Below, piece by piece: positions 43,237 to 48,451 of a stretch of DNA of 48,451 nucleotides. The stretch lies in NCBI GenBank assembly GCA_949298795.1, contig CASFXV010000009.1:1-48451 (forward strand), in the 5' to 3' direction. Numbering within the stretch: position 1 is the first letter of the stretch; each line of letters starts with the position of its first letter. A model generated the notes under the pieces. That model was not told the origin of the DNA, did no database searches, and worked only from the letters and a program-made list of their open reading frames with translations. The stretch comes from an uncultured bacterium. GTDB taxonomy: Bacteria > Elusimicrobiota > Elusimicrobia > Elusimicrobiales > Elusimicrobiaceae. The position numbers and the translations under genes are program-made.

Positions 43237-43260
43237 AAAAACCACCTGAAAAGGTGGTTT
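43237..43260 (-). terminator. Terminator after tRNA-Val
   Basis: AAAACCACCT and AGGTGGTTT around a 3-4 base loop, then T-run on the minus strand. Confidence 0.88.
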
Positions 43261-43266
43261 AAAATC

Positions 43267-43338
43267 TGCCCAGTATAGGGATCGAACCTATGACCTTTCC
43301 CATGTCAAGGGAACGCGCTACCGCTGCGCCAACTGGGC
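43267..43338 (-). tRNA. tRNA-Val (anticodon GAC), CCA not encoded
   Basis: A 72-base cloverleaf on the minus strand: acceptor GCCCAGT/ACTGGGC, anticodon stem TTCCC/GGGAA with loop TTGACAT (anticodon GAC), T-loop TTCGATC. After the discriminator A the DNA reads GAT, so the CCA must be added enzymatically, unlike tRNA-Ala in this window. Confidence 0.95.
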
Positions 43339-43362
43339 TTAAAACGGTGAAATTACTTATTT

Positions 43363-43371
43363 ATTATAGCA
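43363..43371 (-). promoter_or_regulatory. Extended -10 promoter of tRNA-Val
   Basis: Minus-strand TGCTATAAT, 24 bases before the tRNA. The rest of 43339-43461 shows only TATACT (43426-43431) for the next plus-strand gene. Confidence 0.7.
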
Positions 43372-43461
43372 TATTTGTTTTATGAAGAGGGCACCCTCTC
43401 CTGCTATGTGGCGGTTAAATTATTATATACTGACAAATGAACCTATACTGGAGAAATAAAA

Positions 43462-43944
43462 ATGAAAAAATTTCCCTTAGCTGTTTATCCCACTACTTAT
43501 AAATGTGTTTTGCTTCTGCTGTACTCCTTTCTGTTTTTTAGCCTTTGGTTGTTTGCGTTTGCCCACCCCGGATTTTTTCATAAATGGTTGGAGTGGGGCT
43601 GCCTGACCTTTTTTGTATGCGGGGCGTTGACTGGCTGCGGGTATATGGCGTTGCGGTTTTTGCATAAACCGCTTGTATGGATTTATCCGGACCGGGTGGA
43701 AAGTTTTATGCCAATAAAAAACCGCTATGAAACAATCGCTTTTAGCGAGGTGGGTGAATTTGCCGTCATGCGTACGCGCTATTTAGTATACATTTTAGCG
43801 CGGTGTCGGGGCCATAGAGAAAAAGTTTTAAATGCAAACAGCGCGCTAGTGTCTCATATAGATGCCGTATGTGATGCGTTAAACCATGCGTTGGCGCTTT
43901 ACCGTAAAGTTTCTGCTTCTACTAAAGACACGGCAGAGCTGTGA
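43462..43944 (+). CDS. Small membrane protein with PH-like cytoplasmic domain
   Basis: A 160-residue protein with two helices (about 15-33 and 45-65) followed by a soluble domain of about 85 residues with alternating strands and a final helix (IDAVCDALNHALALY). The order of two helices then a PH-like fold is seen in several bacterial families of unknown role, such as STM3941-type proteins; assignment is tentative. GGAGA lies 8 bases before the ATG, and TATACT (43426-43431) is a likely -10. Stand-alone gene ending before a bidirectional terminator. Confidence 0.6.
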   Translation: MKKFPLAVYPTTYKCVLLLLYSFLFFSLWLFAFAHPGFFHKWLEWGCLTFFVCGALTGCGYMALRFLHKPLVWIYPDRVESFMPIKNRYETIAFSEVGEFAVMRTRYLVYILARCRGHREKVLNANSALVSHIDAVCDALNHALALYRKVSASTKDTAEL

Positions 43945-43999
43945 ACGCACTATTCCATGCCCTTTTTGCCGTGGTGTTAAAGAAGAGGTGTCCTTTATT

Positions 44000-44030
44000 A
44001 AACCCCCTCTGTTTTCGGCAGAGGGGGTTT
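44000..44030. terminator. Bidirectional terminator
   Basis: AAACCCCCTCTG and CAGAGGGGGTTT around a 7-base loop. It lies between the small membrane protein gene and the converging dnaE. Confidence 0.88.
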
Positions 44031-44091
44031 AAGATAAAGAAATTCTACAGTTGCGCTAACAGCTTAGAAGAGGCAGGAGGGCCCCGGCTTG

Positions 44092-47000
44092 TTATTTAAA
44101 AGACCAGCTGGTTCCCAGGGTGTTTTCTATAAATTCCAGTAAAGCGCGGTGCAAGAATATGCGTTTGTGGGTGCGCACGCACAGCATTTTATGCGGGTCC
44201 TGCTTGGAGGGCACGTTTAAAAACACCTGCGTTACGCCTTTGGTCATATCCAGGTAAGAGTTTAATTTTTGCAGTTGGTCTTTGGTGTATTTGGCGGGAA
44301 GTTCTATGGTAAACTCCTGCGCGGCGGTGGCCAGCAAATCGGTCACGCTGGTGACGGATTGGAGGTTCAGCTCACAGCGGGCGCTTTCATCGTCTACGCG
44401 TATGTCTCCGGTAAAGTTTAAAATGGCGTTGGGGGCCAACTTGTGGGACATGCTCTCATACGCCTTGGCAAAAGCGTTTACGGGCAAAGAACCGGTGCAG
44501 TCTTCTATCACAAACTGGGCCCACTCTTTCTTTTGTTTGTTTTGACGTTTTTTAAACAGGGTGATGATACCCACCACGTTTAAATGTCCGCTGGCTTTGC
44601 CTTCCAAAATATCAATAATAGGGGTGCATTTTAATTGTTGTAAATGCGGTTGGTATTTAGCCATGGGGTGGCCGCTGAAGTATAAACCCAATACTTCTTT
44701 TTCATAATTTAACAGTTCGCTTTGGGTAAGCGGGCGGACGTTTTTCTTTTCTTCTTTTTTCTTTACGCTCATGACGGAGGATAAATCGTCTCCAAACAAA
44801 CTGGCGGCGGTGTTTTGTTTTTCTTTGGCCATCATATGCGCCATGTCTACGGCGTCTTCCATAGAAGCCAATAAAACGGCGCGGGCTTCTTTAGGGTCTT
44901 TATCTGGCATGAGGCTGTCCATCGCGCCGGCTTTGATTAAACTTTCTATGGTTTTTTTGTTTGCTTGGAAAATATCCACCCGGTTGCATAAATCGGTTAA
45001 GGTTTTATAAGGGCCGTCTTTTTCCCGCTCTTTTACAATGGAAATACAACCCTCTTCCCCGGCGTTTTTAATGGCTTCCAGCGCAAAGCGGATGTATTCT
45101 TTCCCGTCTTTTTTCTCTACGGAAAATTCCGGCTGGGAGGCGTTGACGTCCGGCGGCAAAATTTCAAAACCCATGCTGCGGGCTTCTTCCAAATAAGTAA
45201 CTATTTTATTTTCTTTGTCATCCGCGCCAATGGCGTTGTGGCCGATTTCGTTGGTTAATGCGGCGCACATAAATTCTATGGGATAATTCGCTTTTAAATA
45301 AGCGGTTTGATAAGACACCAACGCGTAAGCGTACGAGTGGGATTTGTTAAACCCGTACCCGGCAAAGGCTTTCATCTGCTCGTAAATATGCTGGGCGGTT
45401 TTTTCCGGAATGTTGTGCTGTTTACAGCCTTCCACAAATTTCAAGCCGAATTTTTCCATCACTTCCAGCTTCTTTTTACCCATGGCTTTGCGCAGGGTAT
45501 CGGCCTCGCCGGGGGTAAAACCGCCCAGCTTTTTGGAAATTTCCATAATTTGTTCCTGGTATACCATACAGCCGTAGGTGTCTTGCAGAACAGAGGCCAG
45601 CAGCGGGGTTTCGTATTTAATTTTTTCCTGTCCGTTTTTGCGCCGCACAAACATGTCCATCATGCCTGATTCCATAGGCCCCGGGCGGTATAAAGCCACC
45701 AGGGCGGACACGTCGCTGAATTTAGAAGGCTGCAGCTTTTTAATCAAGTCCCGCATGCCGCCGCTTTCCAGCTGGAATATGCCCAGCGTTTTGCAGGAGG
45801 AAAGCAAGTCATAGGTTTTTTTGTCGTCCAGCGGGATATCGTTAATATTAAAATGGGGGTCATGGCGCTGGCGGATTAGTTTTTCCGCATTGTCTATAAC
45901 GGTTAAGGTACGCAGGCCCAAAAAGTCCATTTTTAACAGTCCCAGGTTGGAGCACGGCTCCCCTTCAAACTGGGTGGTTACCGCGTCGCGCGCGCCGCGC
46001 GCCAAGGGAACGTATTCGGATACGGCGTCTTTGGTGATCAGTACCCCGGCGGCGTGTATGCCGGTATGGCGTTTTAAGCCCTCCAGCTTTTGGGCCATTT
46101 CAAAGAGGCGTTTGCTTTGGGGGTTTTTGTCAATTTCATTTTTTAATTCATTGATTTCCAACGCTTTTTCCAAGGTCATTTTTGGGTCATTGGGAATCAT
46201 TTTGGCAATGCGGTTGGCTTCCGCCACCGGTACGCCCATGGCGCGGGCCACGTCTTTTAACGCCAGTTTGGCTTTCATGGTTCCAAAGGTAATGATTTGG
46301 GAAACCCGGTCATGCCCGTATTTATTGCGCACGTAGTCAATTACGCGTCCGCGCCCCGCGTCGGACATGTCAATATCCAAATCCGGCATGCTTACGCGGT
46401 CCGGGTTTAAGAAGCGTTCAAACAGCAGTTTGTTTTGTATGGGGTCTACGCGGGTGATGTCCAAACTATACGCCACCAAAGAACCGGCGCCTGAGCCGCG
46501 CCCCGGGCCGATGGGTATATCATGCGCGCGCGCCCAGTTGATAAAATCCTGCACGATCAAAAAGTAGCAGTCAAACCCCATGGTGATAATGACGTTAAAC
46601 TCAAACTCCAGCTGTTTCCAGTATTCTTCCGGCACGTTGCCGCGCATTTTTTTGGTAAGGCCTTTGCGGCATAAATCTTTAAAGTATTCGGCGGAGTTGG
46701 GGTACTGGGGAGGTATTTCAAAATTGGGTAAAATAAACCCGTGTTTGGGAAACTGCAAATCACACTTTTCCGCAATGGCTAACGTATTGGCGCAGGCCTG
46801 TGGTGTGTGGGAAAAGAGCGCGCACATTTCATCGGGGGATTTAAAATACAGCTCGTGAGACATTTTCATGCGGCCCTGGTCCGCCAGTGTTTTGCCGGTG
46901 GCTATACAAACATGTACGTCATGCGCTTCCCAGTCTTCTTTCTTTTCATAGTGGCAGTCATTCGTAGCAACCAATTCTATGCCGGTGCGTTTGGCTATGT

Positions 47001-47583
47001 CTTTCAAAACGGGGATGGATTCCACTTCTTCTTTAATGCCGTGGTCCATTAGTTCTATATAATAGTTTCCTTTGCCAAAGATATCTTCATACTCTTTTGC
47101 CAACGCGCAGCATTGTTCAAAGGTTTTTTCCCTCGTGTATTGAGATAAAAACCCTTTTAAGCAGCCGGAAAGGCAGATAAGGCCTCCCGCGTGTGCGGCT
47201 AAAATTTCTTTGTCTATGCGGGGGTGATAATAAAACCCGTCCACCCATGCCAGGGAGTTGAGCTTCATTAAATTCAGGTAGCCTTCGTGGTTGCGGGCCA
47301 ACAGGGTTAAGTGGCCGGTGCGGGATTTGTCTTTTTCTGTATATTTCCCTTCGGTAATATAAAATTCGCACCCCACAATGGGTTTTATGCCGGCGGCGGT
47401 GGCGGATTCATAAAAATCCAGCGCGCCGTACATGTTGCCGTGGTCCGTCAGCCCCATGGCTTTGATGCCCTGCTGTGCAAGGCCTTTTAAAAAACCGGAA
47501 GGCTTGTGGTTTTCTGATATGCGAAGCATGCCATCCAACAAAGAATATTCGCTGTGGTTGTGCAGTTGGATAAATTCCGCCAT
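44092..47583 (-). CDS. dnaE: DNA polymerase III alpha subunit
   Basis: An 1163-residue replicative polymerase of the DnaE1 type. The PHP domain opens the protein (LHNHSEYSLLDG near 7, GLTDHGNMYG near 45). The catalytic palm has PDLDIDMSD near residue 401 and a further Asp in MDFLGLRTL near 550. The GPGRGSGAGSLVAY loop, tandem HhH and an OB-fold region near 1000 (VVGIITLFKKRQNKQ) follow. Length and domain order match DnaE with a C-terminal tail of normal size; no proofreading exonuclease is fused. AAGGA precedes the start. Monocistronic as far as seen. Confidence 0.98.
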   Translation of the reverse strand: MAEFIQLHNHSEYSLLDGMLRISENHKPSGFLKGLAQQGIKAMGLTDHGNMYGALDFYESATAAGIKPIVGCEFYITEGKYTEKDKSRTGHLTLLARNHEGYLNLMKLNSLAWVDGFYYHPRIDKEILAAHAGGLICLSGCLKGFLSQYTREKTFEQCCALAKEYEDIFGKGNYYIELMDHGIKEEVESIPVLKDIAKRTGIELVATNDCHYEKKEDWEAHDVHVCIATGKTLADQGRMKMSHELYFKSPDEMCALFSHTPQACANTLAIAEKCDLQFPKHGFILPNFEIPPQYPNSAEYFKDLCRKGLTKKMRGNVPEEYWKQLEFEFNVIITMGFDCYFLIVQDFINWARAHDIPIGPGRGSGAGSLVAYSLDITRVDPIQNKLLFERFLNPDRVSMPDLDIDMSDAGRGRVIDYVRNKYGHDRVSQIITFGTMKAKLALKDVARAMGVPVAEANRIAKMIPNDPKMTLEKALEINELKNEIDKNPQSKRLFEMAQKLEGLKRHTGIHAAGVLITKDAVSEYVPLARGARDAVTTQFEGEPCSNLGLLKMDFLGLRTLTVIDNAEKLIRQRHDPHFNINDIPLDDKKTYDLLSSCKTLGIFQLESGGMRDLIKKLQPSKFSDVSALVALYRPGPMESGMMDMFVRRKNGQEKIKYETPLLASVLQDTYGCMVYQEQIMEISKKLGGFTPGEADTLRKAMGKKKLEVMEKFGLKFVEGCKQHNIPEKTAQHIYEQMKAFAGYGFNKSHSYAYALVSYQTAYLKANYPIEFMCAALTNEIGHNAIGADDKENKIVTYLEEARSMGFEILPPDVNASQPEFSVEKKDGKEYIRFALEAIKNAGEEGCISIVKEREKDGPYKTLTDLCNRVDIFQANKKTIESLIKAGAMDSLMPDKDPKEARAVLLASMEDAVDMAHMMAKEKQNTAASLFGDDLSSVMSVKKKEEKKNVRPLTQSELLNYEKEVLGLYFSGHPMAKYQPHLQQLKCTPIIDILEGKASGHLNVVGIITLFKKRQNKQKKEWAQFVIEDCTGSLPVNAFAKAYESMSHKLAPNAILNFTGDIRVDDESARCELNLQSVTSVTDLLATAAQEFTIELPAKYTKDQLQKLNSYLDMTKGVTQVFLNVPSKQDPHKMLCVRTHKRIFLHRALLEFIENTLGTSWSFK

Positions 47584-47665
47584 GGTGTAATCCTTAGTAT
47601 GCTGTAAAGGCCGTTATGGTTGAAGCGCCGTATATAGGCCAAAGGCCCCGCCGGGGCCAAAATAT

Positions 47666-47671
47666 TATAAT
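47666..47671 (+). promoter_or_regulatory. -10 box abutting the Nudix gene
   Basis: TATAAT directly before the ATG at 47672 and 9 bases before the next in-frame ATG at 47681. The earlier GC-rich palindrome GGCCCCGCCGGGGCC (47644-47658) occupies the -35 region. Confidence 0.5.
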
Positions 47672-48238
47672 ATGAACTATATGAAACATTATAGTAAATT
47701 AAAAGAAACAAAAATTTCCAGCAAAACATTATATAAAGGGGTATTAACGGTCAAGTTGGACGGCGTGCGCCTGCTAAATGGCAATACTTCCACCCGGCTG
47801 TATTTAGATCATCAAGGGGCCAGCGGTATACTTCCTATTGAAGACGGGCATGTGTATTTGGTACAGCAGTACCGCTATCCGGTAGGCTCCCCCACGTGGG
47901 AAATCCCCGCCGGAAAACGGGAGAAAACCCAAACCTTTCTTTCCTGCGCCCGGGCGGAGCTGAAACAAGAAACCGGGCTAAGCGCCAAACACTTAAAACA
48001 AATTATGGTTTTCCACCCGTGTAATGCTTTTTCTAACGAGGTGCAGCATTTATATTTGGCTACCGGGTTAACCCGCGGGACAGACTGCCCGGATGAAGAT
48101 GAATTTTTAAATGTAAAGCGTTTCCCGTTAGAAACCGCGTACCGCATGATAAAAACCGGTAAAATTACAGATGCCAAAACCATCATTACCCTGCAGTGGT
48201 ATCAGTTGCATGGTTCCCACCAAGAAAAAACGGTGTAA
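47672..48238 (+). CDS. Nudix hydrolase with divergent Nudix box (ADP-ribose pyrophosphatase-like)
   Basis: A protein of up to 188 residues resembling ADP-ribose pyrophosphatases: a beta-strand region ending in VYLVQQYRYPVGSPTWEIPAG near 63-82, which is the family's substrate-side strand, then the Nudix box at residues 81-103. Compared with G-x5-E-x7-R-E-U-x-E-E-x-G-U, the first Glu is Gln87, the Arg is Ala95 and the first of the paired Glu is Gln99; Glu96 and Glu100 remain. Reduced or changed activity is possible. Transcription probably starts after the ATG at 47672, so the real start may be the ATG at 47681. Confidence 0.82.
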   Translation: MNYMKHYSKLKETKISSKTLYKGVLTVKLDGVRLLNGNTSTRLYLDHQGASGILPIEDGHVYLVQQYRYPVGSPTWEIPAGKREKTQTFLSCARAELKQETGLSAKHLKQIMVFHPCNAFSNEVQHLYLATGLTRGTDCPDEDEFLNVKRFPLETAYRMIKTGKITDAKTIITLQWYQLHGSHQEKTV

Positions 48239-48329
48239 AAAAAGCGTGTTTTTTTTGTTTTTATTGGTTATACTATATAAAGCCTTTTGTTGTTTATTTT
48301 AATGTTGCGAAGTAGTGCAAGGAGGTCTC

Positions 48330-48451
48330 GTGAAAACCAATTGCATACGGCGTAAGCGTGCTTTTACGCTTACAGAGTTGCTTATTGTGGTAATCGTAAT
48401 CGGGGTATTGTCCGCGGTTACATTGCCCAAATTCAACCGCGTGATAGAAAA
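48330..48451 (+). CDS. Type IV pilin-like prepilin, 3' truncated by window end
   Basis: Begins with GTG at 48330, after GGAGG (48321-48325). The visible 40 residues are a class III (prepilin) signal: a basic leader (NCIRRKRA), then FTLTELLIVVIVIGVLSAVT, with the processed N-terminal Phe and Glu at position +5. The residue before the cleavage site is Ala instead of the usual Gly, which prepilin peptidase tolerates less often. The product would be a pilin or pseudopilin (type IV pilus or type II secretion). TATACT at 48269-48274 is a possible -10 in the gap 48239-48329. Confidence 0.88.
   Translation, partial: MKTNCIRRKRAFTLTELLIVVIVIGVLSAVTLPKFNRVIE

Noticed and set aside
43094..43237. 48-codon N-terminal extension of the LtaS-like gene
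   Set aside because: Runs into the tRNA-Val terminator; the ATG at 43093 has a proper ribosome-binding site.

Overview
The window looks like part of a chromosome from a Gram-negative, probably anaerobic and host-associated bacterium. The style of the genes suggests Elusimicrobiota: a very large MFS-type membrane protein, a prepilin with the FTLTELLIVV start, many small signal-peptide proteins, and a mannose-type PTS with HPr kinase. This placement is an inference from gene content, with no database search. An outer membrane is supported by an autotransporter with a C-terminal beta-barrel ending in Phe, and by apolipoprotein N-acyltransferase (Lnt) together with a lipobox protein. I see no phage, insertion sequence, CRISPR array or rRNA.

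Layout. 1-4486: a 5'-truncated giant membrane protein with duplicated N-terminal modules and two MFS-like units. 4521-5565 (-): a NifU C-terminal-like Fe-S scaffold followed by a PHP phosphoesterase. 5728-7689 (+): three small exported proteins, each with its own terminator. 7797-15856 (+): a tightly packed run of secA, a Cys-rich anchored protein, lnt, prfB, hemW, a CofE-like ligase and mscL, with many start/stop overlaps. 15938-16642 (+): GDPD phosphodiesterase. 16728-18014 (-): folD and a lipoprotein. 18110-26647 (-): one long operon, hpf-hprK-rapZ-EIIA-EIIB-EIIC-EIID-HPr-EI-lepA. 26923-27147 (-): a small internally duplicated protein. 27351-31565 (+): smc and a metallophosphoesterase. 31562-34255: a GT39-like membrane glycosyltransferase, tRNA-Ala(GGC) and an AT-rich GT8 glycosyltransferase. 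34410-37751 (-): an ankyrin protein, a possible 41-residue protein, a PQ-loop-like membrane protein, a secreted HExxxH protein and threonine aldolase. 37892-43338 (-): an autotransporter, an LTA-synthase-like sulfatase-fold enzyme and tRNA-Val(GAC). 43462-48451: a small membrane protein, dnaE (-), a Nudix hydrolase and the start of a prepilin gene.

How it fits together. The hpf-to-lepA operon carries a complete phosphorelay (EI, HPr, EIIA-D of the mannose family) plus the regulators HprK and RapZ. HPr has both His15 and Ser46, so it can serve transport and regulation. The operon is bracketed by two ribosome-acting factors, HPF at the head and LepA/EF4 at the tail, which suggests coupling of sugar status to translation. 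The secA-lnt run serves envelope biogenesis. Two glycosyltransferases, the sulfatase-fold enzyme, the autotransporter and the lipoproteins indicate an elaborate surface.

Most notable. FolD lacks the usual catalytic Lys and Gln. The Nudix box has changed catalytic positions. hprK has no good canonical start but has an AUA with an ideal ribosome-binding site. At least five genes have a -10 box 3-9 bases from the start codon and no good ribosome-binding site, suggesting leaderless mRNAs. A 41-codon reading frame sits directly before a terminator. A free-standing domain resembles the C-terminus of CcmI. All functional calls come from reading motifs in the sequence.
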